A DNA stretch of 64,000 bases from Tubulanus polymorphus (GCF_964204645.1 NC_134027.1:3894485-3958484), one strand, 5' to 3'. Shown: positions 41,901-53,386, numbered from the stretch's first letter. Translations and numbers: made by a program. Notes: generated by a model from the letters alone, not told the origin.

Positions 41901-44900
41901 GAAAAAACTTACGTAAGTGAATCGAACAATAACCAACCTAGCTAAATTCAAGAATTTACACTCATCGGAAAAAGTCATGTATCCAAAGAATGAGTTTTCG
42001 TGTTAATCAGACTTCGATCTTTGAAATGAGCGGTTACGTGGTTTTTTATCGACATCAGACCTCTTTTGAAAGAAAGGCCGCGTGGAGACAACACACGTGC
42101 AGCACGCATTCGCGTCGTGTACACGAATGATAACGTATATCTTATCAATTCCAATCTTATCGTCAGACAACATTTCGATAAAGAATCTCAAATAACAGTG
42201 TCAATATTCCAAATTTGAATAAGACCCGGTTATTATTTGCCTTTCGCCGAAAGCGCCGTCTATCTTATCATTGATCAAGACACTTTGGAGTTTTGTTCCT
42301 TGGTTTTGAAGGAGTTCGCAAAGATAACATTGGTGTATATAGTTCGGTCAGTGCCACATCGTAGTGACTGATCGACATTCAAAAATGTTGATAAGAATCT
42401 ACTTTTTCAAGGAATATCGGTTAAAATCTGTTGTTAGTGCCCCGAATATCAACCAATAATTCCATCGTAATGTATTCGAGTCGAGGACGCGAAGGAATTA
42501 TAGGAATGTTACAACACATCTTGGAATGATTTTGAAACATTCGACTGAAGACACTCCCATTATTCTATTATTCAGAAGTCAGAAGCTAGGTTCGCACCTA
42601 CCGCGCACGTAAAAAATACAAAGCAAATACTTCATCGTATTAGAGTTCCGTTAAAGTTCCGTAATCAGTTAGTCGATATCAAAAGACAAGTAATTCCTGT
42701 AACAAAAGTTGCAAAACCCGACATCTGCAATACCAAAATTCATTCTTTCAAATTTTTCCAAGTGATATCATCGATTTCATTAATTAGTGATAGTAACAAC
42801 ATGAACAAAAGTGACTCCATGTGTTTCAAGTTACGGTCGACTCTCATTCAACGGTGAGAAATCGTGTTATAGATAAAGAAACGAGTAAAACCCAAAAATA
42901 ACCTCAGAGAACGTTATTCAACTTACCTATAACGAGCCTAATTTCTCGCTTACTCCCAACTCACAGATTCTAAATAATCACTGTTAACATCTATACTACC
43001 TATAAACCAATCTCATTTTGGTGGCTAACTTATCTTATCTCACACTCTTTGATATGAACACAAGAGCCAGGTGGTGTTTCTATACATGATAGAGAATCGG
43101 TGATCAAAACTCACCGATTAAACTCAGCTTCAATTTTAAAAGATTAAGTATCTCATTCATCATACAAGTTCCCTTTATCTTTCACCAAAAACTAAGAATG
43201 ATAACACGAGCAAGAAGAAATTTCAATCGATTTTTATCATAATCTGACAGAGACTGGCTTCGCTAAAGATCGTTATCCTTCCAATTGAAATAGTGAAATA
43301 TAGTCTACTAACAATCTACTTCACGGGTGTTTTGTCTGTAGATTTTCAAGCATTTCTAAATACAATGTGTTATTTCAAGATTACCTGAATTAAATTTTCG
43401 ACGCTGTTATCGCTTGTCTCAGAGGCTGCGTAGGGACCAAATATTTTTCCAGGCGATAAGGTGGTTCCGGCCTTCGTGTAACATTCCGGTTCGGCGTCCT
43501 GGTCGCATTCCGTTGGTTGTAAGGACAAATGTTCAACGGGAAGATGTAAAGCCTTGGCCAGTTCATCCATTACATCTTCATCGAACACTGGAAGAAAGTT
43601 CAATAAGGTTACACACATCTTTGCACTGAATACGTCAAATGTAGGAAAGCCTTTACCGCCCGTTTACAAGCGAGAACCATTTCAGCATGGTACCAAAATT
43701 CGATGAAATTGTACATATGTGTTTTATGTGGGTGTGTATCACGTTAAAAACATCACTGAATCGTATCTAATCTCTTTCACCTTATCAAACATAAAATTAT
43801 AGTTGTACTATCGGCTTAATTACCATATTTACGCGATAGTGTATAAAAAAGCAAATCAATTAGCGATTATAACAGTGGTGATTTTTACCACGAAAATACA
43901 GATAAAACGTCGCATTTATCAACTTCAGATACGAAGCTGAATGGCATTATTCACTGAATTGTTCAAATAAACCGTTAAAGACTGGTAAATACGCTTTTTT
44001 CATGAATTCATTCAGAATGTGTTGGACTCAAAATACTAACGCAGTATCTCTGATACTTCTTTGCCATGGTTTGTCATGGTGTTGTTCTATTATTGAGTAG
44101 AATATTTCAACCGGTGCGCGCCATTATCATACAACCGTATAGAGATAGCTTGTGACTTATTTCAAATATTCCTGTGATAAAGGTTTACCCGTTATCGGCA
44201 TGCGCCATAGCAATAGGTCCTTTTATCAAACTGCCTCCGAAGATAAGCGCCGCAGATACCGAGACTTTTCAATCAGCTCTTATCAGTTATCCCAGGCTAC
44301 ATTGGTGCTTTGGTTGTGTTATCAGTATAGATAAGAACCCTAGACGAACTGATCCTTATCAGTTACTTCAGACGAGAACATCTCTCTGTGTGTTAGCCTT
44401 TAGTTTAGATAGCTAGCTTCAAAAATTGACTTAATCCAGATATAAGTTGCGCGGAGATGTGTGTAAATTCAAGTATACAACGAGGTCTTGATAACTCAAT
44501 AAATAATGCTCTCGTTTATATGGAAGATCCGGAAAATCGGACTTATCAGATAGTTGGTGCGGGCCTTTTCGCGTGGTTATGAATATGGTTTCATTCACTG
44601 CAACTTTGTTTATGGGGAATTGATGTATAGTAGAATATGATATAGATATAGATAATATAGATTTATAGTAAGTTAGATGATTATGATTAACGCGACGCGT
44701 GCGCTGGGGCCAGTCATCAAACAGGCAAGTATAGATTGCGCACACAAAAAAAACCTGCTGAAGAGAGAGTCCTGAAAACATGTCATTTTTGTGTGTCAAT
44801 TTCGGTTCATATATATCTAAAAACGTGAATAGTTCGTTTAGTTAATTTCAAATAACCACTTGCAAAAGCAACACATGAGTATGAATAAATAAATGAACAA

Positions 44901-47900
44901 TGAATGCGCGTACGCCAAAGCGCGTTAGCCGTAGATGACCAGTGAAACGGATGAATCCGTGGTCATTTTTCAAGATAAAGAGAAGAGAGGCGTTTTTATC
45001 ACGCCAGTTGTCTAATGGAACTGTTTGATGTCTGCACTTTGATCATATAGAGGATACTTTCTTATCTACTGCTACATGGATGGATATTTTCTCGTTTGGT
45101 ATGACGATAATTCTCCCTTGATCGTTATGGGGCTTCTGTCGCCCGTTATCAGTCGTCTTGGCGAGGGCCAAGCTTGTCATGTATCGACGCTTATCAAACA
45201 TCTTATGCCAACACGAAGGGACATATGCCTTGCTAGTTGAAAGGAAAGGAAGCCGGTAACATTCAGTTCTCCCTCCGTTCCAGCTTAATCACCCCCTCGT
45301 GTGCTCACGAAATGCGACGGCGAACTGACAGACTTGTTGAACCGAGAATTGACACCGAATGTCACAATATATAGAAAAGTTTTTGAAAACTTTTCTGAAA
45401 ACTTTTCTATTGACGAGTCATAAAACGACATTTTTTCGTAGGGTTCTGAGAAAAGCGTGTTTGTAAGCATATCGAGATAAGATAAAACCAACGGATAGGA
45501 AGGGCGGCGGCATCGGAAGCGCGCGATGCTGTAAATAATATTGACTGCAACCACATAAGAATTTTTAGAAAAATATAACATTCTGTCATTGAATTTGTCT
45601 ATAAATAATAGATATGATATTTCAAATTGTTTATGGAGCCGTAGCAGATGTGTTATCGCACGGCCATCTTGGAATCTTGTTCAGCTATGAGCTTTTCGAA
45701 TAGACGTATCGGCTAGACATTCTGGGAGCCAATCTGTGGTGGTAGATCTGATAAGATACTTCGTAAGTTTACTTATTACACAACCTAAAGCTGGAAACAC
45801 GCACCATATCAACTCGTCTGCGACAATTCTTTTCAGTGGCATTTTTAAAAAAAGTGTTTGCAACAAGCCATAACTAAACAGCAAAGGCATGACAGCTACT
45901 GGTTGAGCCAGTTCCAAAAGGGTAAAGCGCTTGAATATTCGACATGTATGAGTATGGCGAGCTTGTTACATTCAGGACATTATACATCCCTTTCTAATGA
46001 AACTGGACAAGATCACGTTTGTGAAAATGATGTCCCCGGCCAGTTTTCAATCGCGGCGCTTCCACGCATACAACATACTGTTTATATTCTATCCCGGGGA
46101 TATTTCTCGCGGTGATAATCGGCTGATTTACTGACTGGATTTTTAAATTCCAAGCGGCTGCGACGCGACATTTCGTGAGGGTGATATCTCGCACGCCAAT
46201 ATACAATTCTGCTGGAGATTTCATCGCTACTCAGGCTTTACTTGGAATAAGAAAAATTGAGAAAAACTTTGCCAAGCTGTGATAACGTTCCATGAATACA
46301 AATGCTACATAAAGCTCGCGCTGGATTGAGTGACTTTGACAGAATTTACATTTCAAATGCATTTGGTCATGCGCGATAAGCGGCCCGGAGTAGGTTTGCA
46401 GATGGTGAGATAAGATAGTGCGGCAATAATATGGCGTTTTGCGAGCGATCCTGTCGCTTATCGTTGCCAAGTTGCAAATATTGTCCACAACTCTAGGTTA
46501 AATGCGTCATTTATCTTGCATTATCAGGTTTAGCTGGGCGATCTCCAGGCAGTCAGAAGTATCGATTGAGGCTGGTCCTCAATCAACCATGATTATCAGA
46601 AGCGCGCAGATCTGGGGGATTGCAGTTCTAATTACACAAGGAGGGATGGCAGCTGATAAGCCCGGTCGTATCACTAGGTTCTATCTTCGGTATCATGGTT
46701 ACCATCATTTCTAATGGATTAATTCAAATATAATCTATCATGCTGGCAGGCGGAATAATCTGCTCATCTCGGCGCCCATAAAGAAATGGAAAATGTAGCT
46801 TGATAACATCTGATCTAGCCGGGACTGGAAGCATGTTCCATGCAGATAATGCCTGACTAACGCTACTTTATACAGCATTATGTATAATTTTTCACGGCAT
46901 CTTGACAGTTGTGACTGTGATACGTTCTACCCTGAAAGGCCGCTTTCCTTCTGATATGTACCGGTACCAGCTAAAGCCGATTTTTATTTACAAACTGATA
47001 AATCATGATTTTACCTACGTAGCGCGCTAGTGGTTGGCGGTGCCGGTGATCATGAAGCGTCGGAATGCTCCATCATGGAATTAGAGGGCGGGAACACTAC
47101 ACTGCACTGCGACACTCGACTGACTCGACTGTATTACGACTTGTTGGACAATTTCCACCAAAAATCCCTACTTTTGCAAAACATTTGCAACAAACCGAGT
47201 CCAACAGATATGATAATCGAAACAAATTATTAGCCTAGTTTATCGCCAAAATTGTTTTAACTCGTCATTTTGTGGAACTGGGTCCATCTACTTTGCAAAT
47301 ATTTGGCGATACCGTAGCTAGCTCCAAGTTCGTACATTTTACTCAAGGTAATGAGACTGAAGGATATTTTTCAACGAAAAATGCGATACCGTAGCTAGCT
47401 CCAAATTCGTGCGTTTTACTCAAGGTTTTTCACATAATTCAAATGAGACTGAAGGATATTTTTCAACGAAAAATGCGATACCGGAAACCAAAAAAAAGGT
47501 ACATCGAGACACATTAATCAATATTGTTAGTTCGCAATCGCCAACTCGACTAAAACAAACATAATTATTATGATTGATAATGTAATTAATGATGCATACT
47601 AATTAATATCTGTAACTCATTGAAAGTTGAAAAGAAATTATTTCATTGTCAACCTAATCAATATTTTTCAATCCTTCTCCAATGAAAACTATTCGAAACA
47701 ACGCATTTTCCCAACCAGTTCGGTTTGAAATTAACTGTTTTCCTTATTTTTTTTGAAATTTGAGATGAACTTTTTTTTATTGTTCAGTTCAAACCCAATC
47801 AATTACATTTTGTGCAACGTTTTACTCCATGTAACCAGATAACTTTTAAGTTTTTCAAGTCAGTTTAGATTTTTTTTAAGATTCAGTAGATTGAATGATT

Positions 47901-47989
47901 TCATCAGTCACGTTATTAATGTGTATTGAATAACTCAAAAGAAACTTACATTTCACTGGCTTTGGGTTTAATTGTTTTCTCCTTGACAT
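35965..47989 (-). CDS. ZFPM (FOG/ush): Friend-of-GATA transcriptional cofactor (FOG/ZFPM/U-shaped), 1156 aa, six coding exons
   Basis: Nuclear cofactor that binds GATA factors. Coding exons on the minus strand: 47989-47950, 43587-43385, 40866-40746, 39238-38966, 38887-38717, 38627-35965; every junction has GT/AG and matching phase (1,0,1,1,1). The N-terminus MSRRKQLNPKPVK is the FOG/SALL repression motif that binds NuRD through RBBP4/7 (family knowledge). A PR/SET-like domain spans exons 2-4 (CYTKAGTTLSPGKIFGPYAA, then GAWLKLVRK and RNISCEITSEIPPDTSLVAV). Five FOG-type CCHC fingers follow (one in exon 5, others at about 365, 625, 703 and 1116), with about five C2H2 fingers between. PLDLS near 514 is a CtBP-binding motif. 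I chose the MSRRKQ start over an in-frame ATG 27 codons upstream (48070) because the motif must be N-terminal. Another exon in the 4.4-kb first intron cannot be excluded, but the direct join keeps frame. The gene is head-to-head with a zinc-finger gene. Confidence 0.92.
41037..46660. promoter_or_regulatory. Dense cluster of GATA-factor sites in FOG introns 1 and 2
   Basis: By hand count about 25 GATAAG/CTTATC hexamers lie in 5.6 kb, against roughly 4 expected at this base composition and about one in the first 5.6 kb of the window. Most have a T or A before GATA, the preferred WGATAAG form. The densest part has five within about 300 bp (44242, 44279, 44330, 44355, 44542), two of them inside a repeated CTTATCAGTTAY string. 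Many further WGATAR sites fall between. The coding exon 43385-43587 lies inside the range. An enhancer bound by GATA factors, giving feedback on FOG, is the inferred role. Confidence 0.6.
45371..45410. repeat. Inverted repeat, 13-bp perfect arms
   Basis: ATAGAAAAGTTTT and AAAACTTTTCTAT are separated by about 14 bp that hold a further copy of the arm, so two alternative hairpins can form. It lies within FOG intron 1. Confidence 0.7.
47306..47483. repeat. Tandem repeat, two copies plus a stub
   Basis: A unit starting GCGATACCGTAGCTAGCTCC and ending CAACGAAAAAT occurs at 47306 (77 bp) and 47383 (92 bp, with an internal insertion of about 15 bp), followed by the first few bases of a third copy at 47475. 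It lies in FOG intron 1, outside the GATA cluster. No coding potential. Confidence 0.8.
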
Positions 47990-48094
47990 TCCGGCAGGTT
48001 TTTTCTCATCTCTCCACTCAGTACGGTGGCTTGCATCTTCTGATAAACGACCTGAATCAGATATATTCATTCATCTCAGTAGCCGGCTGCGTTG

Positions 48095-48135
48095 TGCGCA
48101 TGCGCTAAATATTCGAGCCGGACAAAATGGCGGAC
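48095..48135. promoter_or_regulatory. Shared TATA-less promoter between FOG and the zinc-finger gene
   Basis: TGCGCATGCGC (48095-48105) is a full palindromic NRF1 site, and CAAAATGGCGGAC (about 48123-48135) matches the YY1 consensus. They lie between the FOG start codon (47989, minus) and the first coding exon of the zinc-finger gene (48454, plus). The ATG inside the YY1 motif opens only a ten-codon frame and is not taken as a start. Function is inferred from motifs and position. Confidence 0.55.
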
Positions 48136-48272
48136 GGAATATCAAACGCTGAATCGTAGTAGGACAAATTTTATACATTGCTCGTGTTTATGGTAACATT
48201 GAGACGTGTGTCTTGTGGAAATGGTAATTTTATAGTAATAAGTTATTGTTGTATCGATATATGAAATGGAAA

Positions 48273-48300
48273 CAACCACCCACATAAGAAAGGGTGGTTG
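48273..48300. repeat. Perfect hairpin, 9-bp arms
   Basis: CAACCACCC and GGGTGGTTG flank a 10-base loop, in the 5' region of the zinc-finger gene. Could act in the transcript if retained in the 5' UTR; no direct evidence. Confidence 0.6.
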
Positions 48301-48453
48301 ATATACTCGAACTGAATATATTTATCGCGGAAACTAATTTTCTTGTGGATGAATGTGTGGTTGGGTTCGAATCCCGAATTTCTTATTCATGAAAAGGTGC
48401 GACTGTCAAAAGGTGTGTCAATAAAATCACGAAGTATTTTTTTTCAGGTTAAA

Positions 48454-51400
48454 ATGGATGAGCTCGGTATTCAGTAAGTCCTACATTTGAAAAGTTGGGA
48501 AAATGTCCTCTTCAGGTAGGTAAATGTGATGTAACCATGTGAAGTTTTGAGATGACAATCGCTCAGGTTGGTCCCCTTCATTATAGTCCGACCCGGGCTT
48601 TGAAGCTAAAAACTTTGATGACGAAAAAGTGATTTTTTGTGAAGCTGTGAATCGAGAACCATTTTCAAACAATCTAAAATGGATACGTATTCATTCCCCT
48701 CAATCGTAATACAGCTGTTCTAATCTGTTGTAATTTTCATTAACCTTAACTTGAAATTCTAGAACTGTACAATAGTTGTTTTTCACGAGCTGTTAGTACA
48801 TACGTGTATAATGCCACTGCCCTAGCGGAATTTTTTCAATATTGTTACAGTCGGCTGTGTCTTATCTGCTCCGCGCCAGAAGAGCGTATATTTGATTTAT
48901 CAAAATATCAGTTGGGCTGAAAATGCGCTCTATTCATCAAACTGATATCACAGATCTGATCCTTGCTAGATCAGATTGCCAGGCAACTGAGATAGTTATC
49001 ACACGTCACCATGGTTACAGACAAAATGTTCCGCGATAGCATCTTTTAGACTGCATCAGCAGATAGAGATCTTCGGGCGAATTTTTCTAAAACCCACACA
49101 CTTTCCCGACCCACAAACGTAACAATTGTTCGAAGTTGTACCCGATCGGGATTGTTTTCAATGAAAATACATCTTGGATATTGAGAGGATGGTATTCCGG
49201 ATATAAACGAAATATTTCCTTCTCGTCCGTACCTACCGGCAGACTTCGTTCTCTCAAAACTCGTTCATTCAAATCGGTTCTTAACATTATTGACAATTAT
49301 CAAAAAAATTCCACTTTTACAACTCTTTAACAAATTCAATTCCTCGATTGAATGTATATCAATATATCTATGAAGAATCTCGTTTAGTAGTTCTGTAACT
49401 GCTGGACTAGTAAATGATTGCCGTCATCATTGCTTTCATAAAATGTGTCTTTTTTTCTCTTTTTAGATGAGGAGGATGTTCACATCTGTGGTCGCTGCAA
49501 GCTAGCGTTTAACGATCTTGGACATTATGTTATACACAAAAAGGCAAATTATTGTAGAAAACAGAAATCTACTCGTATATCCGCGACAACTACTTTATCG
49601 GACTTAGCTGAAACTTCTCCGAATCAAGCATTCGGGTTTGCCCACCAGACGCCACGAGACGTTTCGATGGACACTGATTCTGGATTTCAACGTATTCGCC
49701 TCGTGGAAGCCAATTCATCCTTAAAACCTGATCACGATTACTCTAGAACTAGAGATTCCGATGATGGTCGCTCCCGGGGATCTGCTAAAAAACAAGAGGA
49801 GCCGCTACCGAATATGGATTCAACCGCATTAATCGTAAACGATGCCCTGGAAAATCAAGCGATTGATGGCGATGAAATATACATCAATCCGCAACCTCTC
49901 TTAACGAGCGAAGAAAGTGAAAGTATCGTGTCAAATCAACTGATTGTCGAAACATGTGAACTGCATCAGTCACCAGCTGTCGAGGAGTATGAGCAACCGT
50001 CAGGAGAAATAACAGAAGTCGAGAAGTCGGTAGCTGCGACACAAGTTGAAACTGCACCAACTGAAGTGATAGTACAGTGTATTAGCCCTGTTCCACCTGA
50101 GGAACTACAACGCGAACAAGATTCGAAGTCCGTGAAAACCGTTGAAGTTCCCGCAACAGTCCGTCCAACAAGAGCTCAAAGAAAGCGAAAGAAAGTTGAT
50201 TACGTCGAACTTTCAGAAGGAAATGACACATCGATCACTGAAGCCGTGAATGCCTCAGATAAACGTGAACGCGATTGTATAACTGAGAAATATATGGATA
50301 GTAACGAGAGAAAGTTTGTTTGTGGTCTATGTCGACATTCGTTTATTTCCACTAAGAAGCTAAATACGCATAAAAAGTTGAATCACAAATATCGGTGCAC
50401 AATTTCTGAGTGTAAATACCAGTTCACTTCAAATTTGAATTTAGAAGCTCATATTCAAGACGAGCATCCTCTGAATACATCGGTCGTATGCCCGGTGTGT
50501 GGGCGCTCTCTAACCAGGAGATTATGGACATGGTGCGAACATCACGAAAAATTACACACTCCCATGCATAGCCGTGCCGACCTGGCTGTTATTGGTGAAA
50601 TACCATCAATGGACGGTGATCCTGACAAACTGGAGGAGTTTCAATGTCCGATTTGTTGTCGTATTTTAGGTGACGAGGCTTCATTCTCGCGACATTTGGA
50701 TCTACACAGAGTCTGGATCGAAGCCGAAGATACAACGAATGCGCCATGCTCTTCGCGAATCCAGCATTCAGACGGTGATTCTTCGCTAGAAAAAACAACT
50801 TCATCCATTCAGACGAAGATAAGCGATACAAACAAGTATGACGATAAGATTGGATATCCCTGCTATGTCTGTCCAGTTATATTTGACGACTTCGACGAAG
50901 CTCAAAATCACAAACGAATAGCTCACAAGATGAAGCAGATATTTCGGTGTATTCAGCCGAAATGTTATCAGAATTTCCAGGACGGGGATTCATTCATTTC
51001 GCACATAAAATGCCACATACAAAGAGCCTGTATTTGTCGTATATGTAACGATCATTTTACCGACCGGGGAATGCTAATGTCGCACCAAGTGCAACTTCAT
51101 AAATCCAACTACAGTTTAGACGGGTTCCGATGTGATAAATGCGGACGCATTCTGACGAGTCAAAAATGTCTAGATGATCATCTGGCTCGCGTTGAGCACG
51201 AATATAGTTGCGAGCATTGTGACAAGACGTTTATAAACACTACAAGACTTAACAGCCACAAAAGCTCAAACCATGTTACGCAGGTCGGCTCCTCGAATCT
51301 GTGTGATATATGCGGAATGTCTTTCCCTCGTAAACCGTTACTCAAACGACACTTACAGCTACATGAAACTACTGATGATAAGAAATGTCCTTACTGCGGA

Positions 51401-52510
51401 CGTTCGTTCGAAATGAAAGAATATTTGAACCGGCATGTGCGGACAATGCATATGAATTGGAGACCGTTGCAGTGTCCGGAGGCTGAGTGTGGTAAGCGTT
51501 TTGTGACACAATCGAAATTAGAGCGACACATCGATACGCATAATAAAGAGCGTAAATTCGAGTGTCCGATGTGTGGAAAGAAGTACCGCAGCCGTGACGT
51601 TTTGTACAAACACTGTAAGGCATTCTGTAGCCAGTTTTGTGACTTGTGTAAAGAGTCGTTTGCGCATCAGGAAGAACTGGAGATCCATTCGATTGAACGA
51701 CATCCCGACCATTATTACTTCTGTCAATTTTGTTTCTCGATCGGCGAAACTTTAACTGATCTAAAACAGCATATCGTTCAACAGCACATGAAGAAAATCA
51801 AACGCATGTTTACGACGGAAGTGAATCTGGGGGACGAGAAATTTCAGGCGATGCCGACAGAAACTATGCAATCATTGCTCAACACGAACCACTCGATGAT
51901 CATGCTTCAGCTTCGTAAGAACACTACCGTCTACCGGTGTGACGTCACTAACTGCGGTAAAGAATTTAAAGAGAAGAAAAAACTGAAAGATCACGTTCGG
52001 ACTCATTCTGTGGTGAAAGGGATTCACTGTCAATTCTGCAATTTCGTCACGAAGACGCAAGACTCGTATCGCAAACACAAGCGACGGTCGCATACGTGCA
52101 AGATTTATCCGTGTAACGCTGTGATCGGTAGAGCAGACGAGATGAAGGAACATCTGGTACAAGCACATCCGGAATATAACGACCGTTTGGTGTGTCATTT
52201 GTGTCCAAAACTAACAACGTTCGAGAAACTGAACGAGATCGAATACAACAAACACATTGAAAAACACGCGAATCACGGAGAAAGACGCCAACAGAGAGAT
52301 CCCGACAAATCATCGAGTGCCCCGTTCTCTCAAGGTCGTCATCAAGCATCGACAGACGAGACCGTCGTGCAAACGTCTCTCATTATCGATGAGTCTACTA
52401 TATCAGAAGTTGTCGCTAACTCGGCTAATACTGTCGAGGTTTATCAGATATCTTTTGAAACAGAAACTGGCAATGTAGAAACTACTGATATATTGTTAGT
52501 TCAGAACTGA
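48454..52510 (+). CDS. Multi-C2H2 zinc-finger protein, 1032 aa, three coding exons
   Basis: Probable DNA-binding nuclear protein. Coding exons: 48454-48473, 48851-48885 (35 nt) and 49467-52510. The phases fit (2, then 1) and create the N-terminus MDELGIHRLCLICSAPEE followed by HEEDVHICGRCK. This gives a Cys pair (CLIC) reminiscent of the start of a ZAD, then a Cys-rich finger (CGRC, HKKANYC) like the N-terminal one of ZFP64-type proteins. Residues of about 60-270 are acidic and low complexity, with a basic patch RAQRKRKKVD. About 18 C2H2 fingers then run to about residue 930, several with spacing variants, before an acidic Ser/Thr-rich tail. Exon 1 follows an acceptor (48447), so a non-coding 5' exon lies near the shared promoter. 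The tiny exon 2 has a moderate donor (GTATAT). I do not recognise a specific orthologue. Confidence 0.85.
48481..49287 (-). CDS. Possible nested antisense gene, 121 aa, two exons
   Basis: Candidate exons on the minus strand: 49287-49115 (ATG with A at -3) and 48673-48481, joined by GTGGGT donor and TTTTAG acceptor in matching phase 2. The product begins MLRTDLNERVLRERSLP and ends YLPEEDIFPTFQM. Its composition is protein-like, with many charged and aromatic residues, and both exons are open over nearly their whole length. I do not recognise a family. It lies entirely within the first introns of the plus-strand zinc-finger gene, and its second exon abuts coding exon 1 of that gene. Two RFX X-box motifs sit in its intron, which hints at a ciliary role. 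It could also be chance open frames. Confidence 0.33.
48976..49018. promoter_or_regulatory. Two RFX X-box-like motifs
   Basis: ATTGCCAGGCAAC (48976-48988) and GTCACCATGGTTAC (49005-49018) each match the X-box GTNRCC-N-RGYAAC at all but one defined position. X-boxes bind RFX factors and mark ciliary genes in animals (established). Target gene unknown: candidates are the nested minus-strand gene or the zinc-finger gene. Confidence 0.45.
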
Positions 52511-52774
52511 ATAATTTTCCTGAACGTTAATTGAGCATGTTAACATATATTTTCGTGTACGCAGTCATAGTTAATATGAAGATTTATCATAGATGCTGCA
52601 TGATTATGAATTTGTTTTTAATTCCTTCTGAAATGTGCTTTTGGGTGCAGCTTACCTCGGTCGTTCTACGATTCAACACCTTCAGTATAGTTGAACATGT
52701 AATCTAGTGAAAATGGTTTGTAAAATGTATTTCTTTTATATATTGTACAAAAGCTTATGTAAATTGGCTGTAGA

Positions 52775-52780
52775 AATAAA
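52775..52780 (+). terminator. Polyadenylation signal of the zinc-finger gene
   Basis: AATAAA about 265 bp after the stop codon, the first canonical signal on that strand. Confidence 0.6.
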
Positions 52781-53386
52781 AGTATTGATAATGCTTATGT
52801 TAAAATATGAATTTGGTTTTTCTTTCTAATCAGAGGATTTTTGGAAAAAAAGCAAATCTATAGATAATCTAGCAATTAACGAATGGTGATGTGTGTATTG
52901 ACAGGAAGTAAGTATGAAACTGATGATGTGTTTGACAGATACATCTGTGACCAGCTCCTGGCAGCCGTCACCTTATTCACATAAGCACTGACTGTGATTT
53001 TCGTAGCGACATCAGCGATGAGGACATAAAAGGGCATATGTTACATATCTAACTTTTCAGCTGAAAGTTGACTACAGTTATTAGGATTATTTGTAATGCT
53101 GCAAGAACAAGATCCCATGAAGCTTCTATCCATCAAATACATTATTAGAATAAGCTATGGAAGATAATAAAGATATATACTTGAAACTGTTAAAGGCCCT
53201 TATGACTCGATGTCTAATTTTGCCCTGGTGATCGTAAACGAACTGCGTGCCCAAGGATTCAGTACCATCGGGTGCCTCTTTAGTCGCTGTGTCATCAATA
53301 GCCACGTCGTCTCAGCTCGGCTATCAGTGATCATCTAATCTCTAATCTCATTATTTTTCTAATCAGTTCTCGAATCGGCACGGGCA
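52781..53386. other. Intergenic stretch upstream of the PDI gene
   Basis: No coding frame. The last 200 bp are likely the PDI promoter, with an XBP1-type motif and no clear TATA box. Confidence 0.5.
53301..53310 (+). promoter_or_regulatory. Candidate unfolded-protein-response element (XBP1/ATF6 type)
   Basis: GCCACGTCGT lies 86 bp upstream of the PDI start codon and differs from the XBP1-preferred GCCACGTCAT by one base. An ER-stress element is expected in front of a PDI-family gene, so motif and context agree. No CCAAT partner with ERSE spacing was found. Confidence 0.4.

Noticed and set aside
44431-44799. 122-codon minus frame in FOG intron 1
   Set aside because: Low-complexity composition, no splice sites, and it lies inside the GATA-rich intron.
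47876-48070. Longer FOG N-terminus from the upstream in-frame ATG
   Set aside because: It would put 27 residues before the MSRRKQ motif, which is N-terminal in all FOG proteins I know.
48361-48390. GGTTCGAATCC, a tRNA T-arm / box B match
   Set aside because: No box A, D-arm or acceptor stem at the right distance, so not a tRNA gene; possibly a tRNA-derived remnant.
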